This document shows positions 1 through 9,531 of a stretch of 27,827 nt of DNA, piece after piece. Every line of letters starts with the position of its first letter. Within the stretch, counting starts at the first letter, position 1. The position numbers were made by a program, and so were the translations under genes. Below the pieces are notes generated by a model. The model did not search any database and had not been told where the DNA came from. It worked only from the letters and a program-made list of their open reading frames with translations. Origin of the DNA: Cudoniella acicularis (taxonomy: Eukaryota; Ascomycota; Leotiomycetes; Helotiales; Helotiaceae); contig JAAMPI010000705.1 of assembly GCA_013054445.1 (NCBI GenBank), positions 1 through 27,827 of the forward strand. Reading direction: 5' to 3'.

Positions 1-203
1 GAAATAATTAGGAGAATAATTAAGAGAATAATTAAAAGATTAAATAAAAGTATATCTTCATTTTTATACGGGTTCTTAGCAACCTACGGGTATGCCCACC
101 TACCCGCGGGTCTATCCGTAGATGGGTACCCGTGCATGGGTATACCCGCGGGTAGGAGTAACTCTCCTTACTCCTACCCACGGGTACCCATCGAGCAGCC
201 TAT
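1..203 (-). mobile_element. Terminal end of a hAT-like repeat element
   Basis: An AT-rich stretch (1-77) is followed by a dense cluster of GGGTA/TACCC words and ACCCGCGGGT palindromes (about 80-190), ending near TACCCATCGAGCAGCC. The same order of parts occurs at the right edge of the window on the opposite strand. Clustered short subterminal repeats of this kind are typical of fungal hAT-type DNA transposons. Only one end is inside the window, so length, transposase and target duplication cannot be checked. Family assignment is inference. Confidence 0.45.
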
Positions 204-805
204 GCCTAGCCCAGGTGAAGGGAGTGGTTCTCCCGCCCAGCATACTGCTTCGTCAGGCAGAGGTAGGATCAAGAAGTAGCAGGGTGCTCTAGTGAGGCTC
301 ATATGCGGTAAGTGAGAAGTGTCCCAGGCTCCTAGTACTTTTTTTTTTTTTTAGAACGGAATGTTGATTATATGGCTTATTATTTTGCTAGTTAGTTAAA
401 ATCAGAAGGCAAATAACCTCGTCGGTTACTTTTTTCTTCGGATTTACCCAATGGGGAACTCCTAAGCTGCCAGATCTAGCTCGGCCTAGAAGGCAGCATA
501 TACCTCTTTTGTCCAGTCTCGTAGTGGTCACTTCTCCAGCCACGCCTAACCCCTAGGATTAGCATGGCCGGGGAACGAAACACCGAGTAAGGGATACGAC
601 ATGATTATATTTAAATGTCTACAAAAATCACTCTTCATAGGAACAATTTATTAAAGTAACTGCTTTATTTTTTATTGATATCATTCTGTTTAAGTTTTAG
701 GACGTGGTTCTAATGTCCCCGGAGTCTCTGTAATAAACGATAAGAAAAGAAGCAATTGTTAAATAGAGCAAACCTATAATCAACGCCAACCCAAATACCC
801 TTCCG
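204..805. other. Intergenic, no gene seen
   Basis: No open reading frame with recognisable content was found. There is a poly-T run at about 341-352. The part nearest 805 should contain the 3' end of the ankyrin transcript, but no clear polyadenylation signal stands out. Confidence 0.5.
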
Positions 806-1798
806 CTAAAACGTCATAGACCTCGACTTCTGGTCGGTGTCTTTCGAATGTCCACGCCTGTGCTCTTGCGATACTCTGCGCCTACGATCGCTCTTCCAAT
901 TCAGTAGCACGTTCCGAAGTCTATCCCCACCGCTTAACCAACTTGCCCCATCAGCAGGGGTTTTACCTTCATCATCTTTCATCTTTGGATCTGCGCCTGC
1001 TTTCAACAAAAGCTCCAATATCTCTACCTTTATACTGACTGGAGCTCCGACAGGCCCGACATTATATCCCAACCCTTCCACAGCTCGATGCAACACTCCT
1101 CTTCCTTTCTTATCCCGCACATTGACGTCCGCACCTTCTTTCAGCAGTAACCTGACTACATCGAGACAGTCATGTCTTGCTGCAACCAAAAGTGCAGACC
1201 CGCCTTTCTTGTTGACCGCTTCAATATCAGCTCCATTGTCTATCAAGACTTTTGCCGTACGCGCATGCTGGTTTCGCGCCGCTGTGATCAGAGGAGTATC
1301 ACCATTTGAATTCCGATGGTCAACTTCAGCGTCAAAAGCCAAAAGTTCCTCGACCATATCAATATCTCCCCCTCGGGCGGCTTGATGCAGCGCCGTATCA
1401 CCGGTCTTTGGACATAACTCCGGATCAGCTCCTGCTTGCAGCAGCAATCTTGTAGTCTTGACATGTTTTCCCTTCACAGCTGCCAGCAACGGTGTGTTTC
1501 CCGAGGACCAGACGTTAAGGTTGACTTCATGTCGTGAACGATGTGAATGTCTGTGCGACGAGGAAGATTGATCTTCAAGTAGAAGATTCAAGGCGCTTAA
1601 ATTGCCCATGGCAGCTGCAGCCACCAAAGCGGGTCCTCGATCCACTCTCGGGTTCTTATCAAGGAGGGTTTTCATGGATTTCGTGTTGTTGGAGGCCGCT
1701 TCTGTGGCGAGGAGACTCGAGTCGGATGTTGTCTGTTTTGAGACATACTTGACTGCTTCCTCGATAGCGATCGGGGCGATAGAACTTATGATGTCCAT
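806..1798 (-). CDS. Ankyrin-repeat protein, 330 aa
   Basis: This is a single-exon gene. Residues 1-50 form a non-repeat, probably helical N-terminus. A degenerate ankyrin unit lies at about 56-77, followed after a His/Ser/Arg-rich linker (78-90) by four good 33-residue units at about 100-132, 133-165, 166-198 and 199-231. Each has the TPL/TAL-xxAAR and LLLxxGADxx signatures. A longer unit (232-277, with a roughly 12-residue insertion) and a partial final unit follow. The last 30 residues are basic (RRRR, HRRGHSK). Ankyrin repeats bind other proteins; no enzymatic domain is present, so the partner is unknown. The ATG has A at -3 and G at +4, and a TATA-like TCAATAAATAGA lies about 70 bp upstream. 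It stands alone, facing away from the HET gene. Ankyrin proteins are abundant in fungal accessory regions, often as parts of NLR-like receptors; no NACHT or NB-ARC domain is seen here. Confidence 0.85.
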   Translation of the reverse strand: MDIISSIAPIAIEEAVKYVSKQTTSDSSLLATEAASNNTKSMKTLLDKNPRVDRGPALVAAAAMGNLSALNLLLEDQSSSSHRHSHRSRHEVNLNVWSSGNTPLLAAVKGKHVKTTRLLLQAGADPELCPKTGDTALHQAARGGDIDMVEELLAFDAEVDHRNSNGDTPLITAARNQHARTAKVLIDNGADIEAVNKKGGSALLVAARHDCLDVVRLLLKEGADVNVRDKKGRGVLHRAVEGLGYNVGPVGAPVSIKVEILELLLKAGADPKMKDDEGKTPADGASWLSGGDRLRNVLLNWKSDRRRRVSQEHRRGHSKDTDQKSRSMTF

Positions 1799-2551
1799 TT
1801 TGTACTGTTTCCTGGTTGATCTTGTGTTGTTCTATGTTGGGCATTTGCCGCAATGCCGTCTGTCTATTTATTGAAAATTATCGAAGTCGGGTGAGTTGGT
1901 GCTGAGTCACGCCACTTTTTGTGAGCGTGGCTTGAATGTGCTCGTGATGCCTTGTGCCTGGCGTTTTCACACGTGCGACATATTCAGCCTGTCAAAGGCT
2001 ATTTTACCGATAAGGCATGCTTGATGGATCATGTTACTCGGGATTTTGGAGGTCAGATACGTTGCTTTTGAGGAATCAGTGGTTCTTGATCTTCGGGGAG
2101 CTCGGGAATAGTCACCTGATAAGCCTCATGCGGGATTTAATAAGTATCGGTATCTGCCCGAGCGACGTTACACATTGTGTTTGACTAATGTAGAGCATGA
2201 CTCAGTAAGATCCTTTGAATTCATTACGAGAAACTTTTCTCGCTCTTCTCAAGAACGTATATTATCTCTACTCCGTAAAGCCTTCTTGGGGTAGAGACTC
2301 GTCATTAATAAAAATAAAAGTATTCTCGAAATGTGTGCAACGAACTGGTTTTGACCAACCAATAATTCTATTCAATACGCAGTGTGTTGAGGCTGTGCAG
2401 CTGCTGATGTGTTGTCAGTGTGGCTGTGCGTTCAGTCATGTCAATCTTCTGGGCTTTTCTTGTGAGTATGATTCCCTCAATTTTCCGAATTTTTTAACGA
2501 ACGTAATACTTCTTTTCGTGTACTGGAAGCCTAGAATATAAGTTTTTTTTC
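1799..2551. promoter_or_regulatory. Divergent intergenic region, ankyrin gene / HET gene
   Basis: This 750-bp region separates two divergently transcribed genes. A TATA-like sequence for the ankyrin gene lies near 1865-1876. A 108-codon open frame at 2215-2541 has no recognisable domain and atypical composition, and I treat it as chance. No other feature is visible. Confidence 0.35.
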
Positions 2552-4349
2552 ATGGCTTCAACACACCATTTTCGGTATCCACCCCTAGATGCAGCTGAAG
2601 GGGGAGTATTTCGTCTTTTGACCATACTTCCTGGAGAAGAGGCCACCCCTATTCATGGAAGCCTAGAAATTGCTTGCTGGGACAAGGAGCACTCGAGCAA
2701 TGAGAGAAGTTCGACCGCATACGGAGCCCTTTCGTATGCATGGGGCGATGAGGAGGCCAAACTACAAATAATTCTCAACGAATGTCCATTTCATGTTACG
2801 CCTACTTTGGAACAAGCTCTCCGCCGCCTGCGCAGTGTCAGTCAGCCGCGAAAAATCTGGATCGATGCCATTTACATAGACCAAGCCAATAGCGAAGAAA
2901 AGGCCATCCAAATCAGACAAATGCAGCATATTTTCACCAATGCAGACTAGGTTATCATCTGGCTGGGAGAGTCCAGTAATCAAAGCGACCTTGGCCTAAG
3001 TTTTGCAAGAGAGATATTCCAACTAAGCTCCCCAAAAGCAAGAGAACCTCACCTAACTTGGTATGAAATCCACCGCCCGCAGAAAGTTTACTCTCCCCAA
3101 GGAATGGTCCTTCGTGGAGTGTACTACAGCGAATCATAAGTCGAAGTTGGTGGTTAAGATCCTGGGTCGTGCAAGAAGTAGTTGTCGCTAAATCGGTTCT
3201 ATTTCTATGCGGAGGTACGACTATCTCTTGGACGGAACTTCGACAGGCTGTTTTGACCATGAGAAGTGCCTTTAATCGCCTTCCGATACCGGAAGGTAAT
3301 GAAGATCTACTCAGTAACAACATCAGCTGCCATGCTGCTGATGATCTTATATATGCACTAGGCTCACTGTTAGGTGGTGGTAACCCATCAGCGAATCTGC
3401 AAGTTGGACCACGACAAAATCTATTCAATTCTTGGGTTGACGTCTGATATTTTTCGAGATTCAATAGACATTGACTACGAACAGCCAATTGAAAAACTTT
3501 ACATCGCGGTTGTCCCAGGATCGATCAAAGAGACACAATCTCTAAATATACTTCGTCACGCACAGCATTCAGTCTGGCGCCCCGGATGGCCTTCTTGGGT
3601 CCCTGATTGGAGATTAAGTCCCCGGGTTGTTATTTTCCAAGAAGCCAAGCTAGTTAGAACCCAACCAGCGGCATACGCAGTCTTTTCCGGAAACTCTCTT
3701 CAGTTGACTGTGAAAGGAGTCAGGCTGCAAGTGGTGTTAGAATCTCAACTCGAAACTCGACTTTTGCCGGGAATCGATAAGTTAGATACAACTGTTGATT
3801 TGGAGAGCAAGATCGAAGCTGTACCGGACGGCATTGCTCGTTGGGTAATAGAGAGGGAGACAGTCAAAAAGCTTTTTCTTCCAGTAACAACAAGCCAATG
3901 GGATGTGAGAGATGTCACGAGCGATCCAATTATTGTCGCAAATTATCTTCCTTAAAATGCTTTCTATTAAGAAAAGTATACTTCATTTTGGTCAGGAATG
4001 GGGTTTAAAAATGATCTTTCCGCAGGACAGCGGTAATATCGCAGGTCAAGGACCCGGAAAGGCTGACTTTGAACCCCTGTACGACTTTTCGGAATATTTA
4101 TTAACAAATAGAACCGTCATATCGACAGGAAAGTCTTTGGCTCTGGCTCCTGATTTTACTGAACCTGGAGATGTCATTTTTCAGCTTTTGGGGTGCGACT
4201 CTCTTGTTATCCTTCGACCGCGTGGTAACGATAAATATACTTTCATCGGCAGTGCCCTTATTGTAAGCGATTCGCCTGGGCAGGATAGAGCATTTCAAGA
4301 CTTTGATGATGATTCAATGCCGAGGATTGTGGATATAACTCTTATATAG
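2552..4349 (+). pseudogene. HET-domain (heterokaryon incompatibility) protein, broken
   Basis: HET-domain proteins act in fungal self/non-self recognition and can trigger incompatibility cell death. The ATG at 2552 opens a frame with YGALSYAWGDE and the WIDAIYIDQ...QIRQMQHIF block, both hallmarks of the HET domain (PF06985). A TAG at 2948-2950 interrupts it just before VIIWLGES. The next frame carries SWWLRSWVVQEV, then DHDKIYSILGL and IDYEQPIEKLY in another frame from about 3390. WPSWVPDWR follows, and the C-terminal LxPxxxxPGDVIF / LRPRGNDKYTFIGSA part lies in a third frame (about 3960-4349). There are therefore at least one stop and three frame changes (near 3100, 3340-3395 and 3950). The change near 3100 could alternatively be a 42-nt intron (GTATGA...CAAG), but the others are not explained by introns. 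The gene order of all HET segments is preserved, so this is a recently decayed gene rather than scattered debris. Confidence 0.85.
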
Positions 4350-5449
4350 AACCCTCTTGTTCTTTCTCATGCCTCCTTTCGAATACCCAAAATATATTTT
4401 TAGTTGGTGTTTCAGAAGCCAATTGTTTCGGTAGACCAGTGGATCATATATTTTATAGAAAGCTAGCAAGGATTATATTACTGACTATATACTTAGTACT
4501 ATATAGAGAGTAGCAAAAAACCCTTAATACTAGCCTCTATATTAGACGCACGCTTATAGCCTTATACTATATACTTCACTCTTATAGTTAGTAATAGCTA
4601 CTGCTTTCTTTATATATATATATTCATAATGCTATATATAATTGGTTCTATAGCCTGTATATAATTAAGCGATATAGGCCTCGTCTACTTTAAAGAGATA
4701 TAACTTAATAATAAGACTAAATAACTTCTAAATTAGATCGTTTTAAAGCTCTTCTAATACTTTGTCTCTTCTCTCTTGTTTTTAATATATATATATATAT
4801 AAACGCTATAGTATATTATTGTTTAGTTTAAAAAGAAAATTACTGTTATAGTAGGGTTCTGTGTCACGTGTCGGGGCACGTGACTGTTTTCGTGTATATA
4901 AGCACTCTCTTCTACCTTTTCTCCTAGAGAACGATCACTCCTAGATATTCGAGTCTTTTAGTCCTTGGTTATGCGTCTCTCGGTTCGGTGCCCTGTTCTT
5001 CTGTACTGTCTGGATTATACTATAATTATATTAATACTAACTCTATTTTAAGAATATTTCTAATCTCGTATTTCTTTTTACTAAGTATATCCTTAATATA
5101 ATTTTATAAATTCTTAATTAGTAAAAGATCTAAGGATTATAGAGGCTAGTTTAGCCTCGGAATATCTAGGTCTTATTAAAACTTTTATATTATCTTTATT
5201 ATATACTATAGGGTGTTGTCTTCTTAAACTATAATATCTTTCTGTGTGCTATATTATTAGGTAATAAGCACTATTCTAAGCTTAAGGTTTAAACCTTAGT
5301 AGAATCTTCTAAGTTGTTCTTTGATTTATAAGCGTTGATTTCTAAGCTATAGAAGCTTCTAGTAACTACACTTGTAGTATATATAGTCCGCTCACCCCTT
5401 TGTAGATAGATAAGTCTTTAAGTCAAAATCATATTATTATTCCACATAT
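4350..5449. mobile_element. AT-rich RIP-like transposon relic block
   Basis: Nearly 1.1 kb of very AT-rich, stop-saturated sequence with TATATA runs at about 4610-4622 and 4786-4802. It contains no open frame. The composition contrasts sharply with the flanking genes and is typical of RIP-mutated repeats. A less AT-rich segment at about 4864-5015 is listed separately as a possible LTR piece. Confidence 0.6.
4864..5015 (+). mobile_element. Possible solo-LTR fragment
   Basis: The segment starts TGTCACGTGTCGGGGCACGT and has a TATATAAGC core promoter motif about 30 bp later, followed by a pyrimidine-rich tract. The LTR-like units at 17166-17991 also start TGTCACG, contain CACGTG words, and carry a TATATAAGC motif. 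The similarity is in layout rather than extended sequence, so a different family of the same type, or a chance promoter-like segment, is possible. Confidence 0.3.
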
Positions 5450-5510
5450 TTGAATCTCTCTCGACCTAACAGTCGACTCTTCTTCTGCCTACACACCTTT
5501 ACCTCCAACA

Positions 5511-5625
5511 AACCAACAGTTAGAAAATATGACGCAGTAGCCACATATATAGAACCAATAGTTGGAAAATATTACGCAGTAGCCACATATATGGAACCAA
5601 CAGTTGGAAAATATGACGCAGCAGC
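5511..5625 (+). repeat. 42-bp tandem repeat (2.7 units)
   Basis: Three successive units begin AACCAACAGTTAGAAAATAT (5511), AACCAATAGTTGGAAAATAT (5553) and AACCAACAGTTGGAAAATAT (5595); the third is partial. The period is 42 bp, a multiple of three, and an ATG-started frame at 5450-5653 runs through it as repeated KY(D/Y)AVATY(I/M)EP units. Whether that 67-residue frame is translated is unknown. It has no recognised homology, and I treat the locus as a minisatellite. Confidence 0.75.
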
Positions 5626-5865
5626 CGGGATACATTCCTGCTATGAAACATAAAATGGAATTATTGATTACCTGGTTCGCCACCGGAGAAGTCTCCAGCC
5701 GAGAGAACCACTCGCAGACGGCACGTCGGATCACTTGCAACCAGTGCATTTGGTTTGTACGAGTCGTACTTGAATTTTTAATTTATTACTCGACAGAATC
5801 AACATGTTGGACAACTTCAAGGTTTTAGCTGTGCATGCTATGCTGAGGCGGGCATTCTGGATCCC

Positions 5866-6222
5866 TCAATCTGCTTCAGTGACGGAAAAATTGCAGGCAA
5901 ACCAGTCATTTGAGAATAGTCTTCTTATGGCACTGAGAACCTGTATATTCGTTAGCTGGAGCAGTAATGATAGTAACGAGGAAGAAACTTACCGCTTGCA
6001 TCGAAGCCCATACCTGATCCTCGTGAATCGCAACTCCCCAAGCAATAGAACCAGTTTTTGAGCTTACTTTGGCAAAGCTTGCCCTCTGACTCGAAACATT
6101 GGCGTGTTGTCTTCAATGGCATGCATCTGATGATTAAGAAGGTCAATTTCGAAGCCAAGAGCCTTTGCAACGCTGACAATGCTAGACAAGGCATCCATTC
6201 CATGCCCCCATACGTCGAACCT
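5866..6222 (-). pseudogene. Decayed leucine-feedback domain of the IPMS-like gene
   Basis: Directly after the TAG that ends the synthase ORF, the same frame continues for 52 codons (6222-6067) as recognisable LeuA allosteric (dimer) domain: VWGHGMDALSSIV, then ALGFEIDLLNHQMHAIED. A TAA at 6064-6066 ends this frame. The following family block (SIAWGVAIHED...) is in the frame shifted by one base. That block then crosses a well-formed intron (5941-5992, GTAAGT...CAG) into VLSAIRRLFSND, ending at TGA 5866-5868. The layout matches the C-terminus of yeast Leu4 and Leu9, where this region senses leucine. One stop plus one frameshift separate it from the catalytic part, so the native protein would have been about 120 residues longer. 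Confidence 0.75.
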
Positions 6223-7774
6223 CTAACTGTTGATACCCACGTGGACATTCAGATATACTTTGGATATGCCGCTTTGCAAGTCCTGAGACTGTCCTTCCTG
6301 TAACAGAATATCCAACTTGCTGTAAATCTTGCAATCTAGTAGTTCCAAGTCGGTATAGGTCTTGAGCATGTAGTGAGTCTGAAACAAGTTTGAGATTGTC
6401 TGAAGTGTCACCTCATCTCCTAGAATATCAGCATGCGTTTGCACGACTTGGGAAAAGTGAACTTCGAGATCTCGGGGTAAATCAACGTGGAAAGCCTCTT
6501 TAACAAGCCAGGCGCTGCCACTTTTGCCACTCTGTGAGTTAACACGGATGATAGCTTCGTGTTCTCTTCCCAGATCCTGAGGATCCAGTGGTATGTATGG
6601 CATCTTCCATTTCTGGGCCCGCGTGCTCTCCTGGTGCTTGTAACCTTTACGAATGGCATCCTGGTGTGCCCCAGTAAACGTGCAGAACACATACTTGCCC
6701 ACATATGGTGCTCGGACATGTACGGGTATTTTCGTGCTTTCTTCAAAAATGCTAATGATGCTGTTGATATCGCTAAAATTAACTCCTGGATGGATGCCTT
6801 GAGTATACAAGTTGAGAGCGAGGGTGATCAGATCAACGTTTCCGGTCCGTTCTCCATTCCCAAATAGACAGCCCTCTACTCGATCAGCCCCGGCTAGTTG
6901 AGCCATCTCAGTCGCAGCTACAGCACATCCACGGTCATTGTGGCTGTGTAATGAGACACAAACTTTCTCTCGTTCCGAAATACTCTCACAAAAGCATTCG
7001 ATTTGATCGGCGAAAACGTTCGGCATAGCCATTTCAACAGTAGCAGGCAAGTTGAAGATAATTGGAAGATCGACTGTAGGTTCCCAAGCTGCTTTTACAG
7101 CTTCGCAGAGTCGGAGAGCAAACTCCAAAGGGGTGTCTTGAAAAACCTCGGGGGTGAGCTCCAACATCCATTCGGTCGATTGCGCAGCGGGATCTTGACT
7201 GTCTTTAGTCAACTCCCTCACGAGCTTCGCTGATCGAACTGCCAAGTCCAGAGTCTCTCCTTCCGTCATATTAAAAACAACTCTGCGAAAACACTCTGCT
7301 GTCGCCAGATAAATATGAATTGTGACCTTCTTTGCACCTAAGACTGAGCTCACAGTTTGGCGTATGAGCTCCTCCCGACAGGGTGACATGACTTGGATAC
7401 AGACATCATCGGGAGTAATATTTGGAGTTTCAATCAATCGTTTGGTAAAATCGAAGTCGGTTTGTGACGAAGAGGGATATGAGACTTCTATTTCTTTGTA
7501 ACCCAACTTCACCAGAGCCTGGAAGAAGCGGAGCTTGGTATCACTATCCATGGGCTTTTCAAGTATTAGTAGTTGGATTTGAATTCTAGGGACGTCTGAT
7601 GATTTGTACCTGGACTAGGGATTGGTTGCCATCTCTCAGATCCGTCGGCAACCATCTGGGAGGTTTTGTCAACGACTTATTAGGCCATTTTCGATGTGGA
7701 AGGTGCACTTTGGGGAAGGCATCATATTTTGCCGCAGGATCACAGAGCCTTGAATGAGAAGAGTTAATCTGCAT
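6223..7774 (-). CDS. 2-isopropylmalate synthase paralogue, feedback domain lost
   Basis: The two exons are 7774-7610 and 7554-6223, with a 55-nt intron (7555-7609, ACTAATA branch site), giving 498 aa. The enzyme class condenses acetyl-CoA with a 2-oxoacid (2-oxoisovalerate in leucine synthesis). Residues 24-41 are like the fungal LEU4 N-terminus ([11 protein letters not shown]). LRDGNQ (46-51) gives the catalytic Arg and metal-binding Asp, [12 protein letters not shown] follows, HSH (258-260) binds metal, and NGERTGN (288-294) closes the TIM-barrel core. All expected core residues are present. The first ATG is taken at 7774; the open frame upstream of it begins with GTG. Yeast Leu4 is about 619 aa, so this protein stops early, at a TAG in the allosteric domain. 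The enzyme could be active and leucine-insensitive, or the gene may be decaying. Its divergent neighbour is an MFS exporter, and oxygenases follow, which suggests secondary metabolism (compare the IPMS-like HtyA of echinocandin clusters) rather than the housekeeping leucine enzyme. Confidence 0.85.
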
Positions 7775-8148
7775 GACGCGTGAAAGGAGATGTCTAGTTT
7801 TCAGCACTCACATTATGATTTAGTGGTGTTGTTGTTATTCCGCGAGACTGTTATTGCAGCGGATGAATGACAGAGATGTATTGCTGAATTTACAGAAACT
7901 TCCAAAGTGTGCCAATACAGGTCAAGGTCTCTAGCGAGAGTGAAAGCATATCATCAAGATTATTCGACATATGCAAGTGGCTAATAGAATGCCCCTCCTT
8001 AGGAAGGAGATATGCACGAGAAAAAAACTGGGCCTGAAGCAATCGATGTTAGTCGAGCCGTGGGAAATCCGATGGCATCGTTTTGTCTGATCACTGGGCA
8101 GTGCGGCAAAGACATGGGGGGTTGAGACATTTACTAGTCCTCATGAAG
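7775..8148. promoter_or_regulatory. Upstream region of the IPMS-like gene
   Basis: This is the remaining left part of the original divergent promoter between the synthase (-) and the MFS gene (+). Without the hAT insertion the two start codons would be about 520 bp apart. No gene is seen here. Specific binding sites cannot be assigned by eye. Confidence 0.4.
8141..8148. repeat. hAT target-site duplication, left copy
   Basis: The 8-bp sequence TCATGAAG immediately precedes the left terminal repeat and is repeated exactly at 9383-9390 after the right terminal repeat. An 8-bp duplication is diagnostic of hAT-superfamily insertion. Confidence 0.9.
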
Positions 8149-9382
8149 TAGGGATTATTTTGTGCACTGCGTATATTATTGGCCCTTCATTTAGCATTTA
8201 GCATTTAATAAAATCGTTGACATGACGCATTTAGCATAAATTCGTCACGTGGCCTGGAAAAAACAATAATCCGCTCCGGATCGTGAAATTTTCTTTTATC
8301 GATAGTAAACAACCTGTATCACAACACCACAACTGCAGCTCTTAAATTAATAAGATGCCTTCTAACGCCTTTACCACTATGATTGGAGCTACTAATAAGA
8401 AGCGTACTGTAGTAGGAAGACCAACATTCGACGACGTCAATAAAGAGTTCGAATTTATCGAGGCATCTGATAACACTGGCGACCAAAGCAAATGCCTTCA
8501 TTGTAGTAAGGTCAAGTCTCGGCATACTACTCGACAAGCTAAACACCTTGCTCGATGCCTCAAATACAAGGAGATGATGGAGGAAGAGGATAAGACACTT
8601 CCAAAGGCAGTGAGAGGCTGGTTAGGAGGAGGAAAGGATAGGACCTAATTGTGTATACCCTCACAAAGCAAAATCACGCTGAATATCAAGAGATGCCTAC
8701 GGAGGAGAAGAAGAAGGTGATGGGATTTATCACAGAGCATGGAGGTGATGGCGCGTTACTATCCTTCTTGAAATACAAGAACCGAAGGATGAATTCCACC
8801 CTGAGCAGATAGCGTGGAGGAAAGGCGACGAGGTCTTTTGGGAGCTAATAGTAAGTATATCTTTATTACTAGTGTATCTCTACTAACCTTAATAGGCACC
8901 TGATCACCCTGAACTTGCTCGAATTGCCCTCCGACTTCTTAATACTACTACGAATAGCGTTCCTGCCGAGCGATCCTTCTCTATTTTGAACCTCCTACAC
9001 TCGAAACTACATAATCGAATGGGCACTGAGAAGGGTAGGAAGCTAGTATTTATCTATATGAATGCGCGTGCATTACGAAAGGCTCAGGCTACGAATTGGA
9101 CAAAAGAGGATATACTAGAGCTAGAGGCACGGCTTATTCGGATTCAGCAGTATTTGATTGATGTGGTTGATACACCAGAGGTCTAAGGATACAGGAAGCT
9201 AGTCCGAATAGGAAAATTGTGTGTGTTTTTGAGGTTTTTAGCTCTAATTGAGCTCTTGAAAATATATCGAAAACGATTCCCTACCTCCTGATCAATCAGA
9301 GGATTCATAGGTTTATGCACTTTATTCAGAGTCAAAATCAATAAATGCAGCATAAAGTGCATTTGTCATAAAATAATCCCTA
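8149..9382 (+). mobile_element. Non-autonomous hAT transposon, 1234 bp, intact ends
   Basis: The left end is TAGGGATTATTTTGTG (8149-8164). The right end is its inverted copy (9367-9382) with one mismatch. Exact 8-bp duplications flank the element. Inside the ends are repeats of CATTTAGCAT. The interior carries only the first and last parts of a hAT transposase (see the pseudogene entry), so it is an internally deleted derivative that would need a transposase in trans. Intact ends and identical target duplications indicate a fairly recent insertion, and it shows no RIP-like AT enrichment. It lies 150 bp upstream of the MFS start codon, inside the divergent promoter shared with the synthase gene. 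Confidence 0.92.
8355..9186 (+). pseudogene. Internally deleted hAT transposase (BED finger + hATC)
   Basis: The ATG at 8355 opens a 97-residue frame with a BED-type zinc finger: CLHC at about 48-51, then HLARC about 13 residues later. It ends at TAA 8646-8648. Short coding-like frames follow. A well-formed intron (8851-8895, GTAAGT...CTAAC...TAG) joins a frame starting EPKDEFHPEQ to the C-terminal dimerisation domain. That domain shows NSVPAERSFSILN, then LHSKLHNRMG and LVFIYMNARAL, and ends at 9186. The RNase H-like DDE catalytic core is missing; full fungal hAT transposases are usually several hundred residues longer. A stop and a frame change remain between the two ends, so a single BED-hATC mini-protein is not encoded as the sequence stands. 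Confidence 0.8.
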
Positions 9383-9390
9383 TCATGAAG
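9383..9390. repeat. hAT target-site duplication, right copy
   Basis: TCATGAAG, identical to 8141-8148, directly follows the right terminal repeat of the hAT element. Confidence 0.9.
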
Positions 9391-9531
9391 ATCCTGGTGG
9401 GGTTGGTTTTGTAGAGGGCGATCCTTTTCGGTTTAGCGTCTCTTATGTACCCATATCCTGCTCTGTTGCGCACAACACTTCAACACTTCTACATAACAAC
9501 CTCCATACTTTACTTGAGACCACATGTCAGT

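Noticed and set aside
837..1385. Long open frame on the plus strand opposite the ankyrin gene
   Set aside because: It is the antisense shadow of a repetitive coding sequence, with no domain of its own.
2215..2541. 108-codon frame before the HET gene
   Set aside because: No recognised motif, odd composition rich in F, L and C, and it sits in a promoter region.
5952..6303. Two overlapping frames on opposite strands at the 3' end of the IPMS-like gene
   Set aside because: They are out-of-frame readings of the decayed feedback domain, which is recognisable in the proper frame.
6420..7233. Frames of 76-108 codons inside the synthase
   Set aside because: Shadows of the catalytic coding frame.
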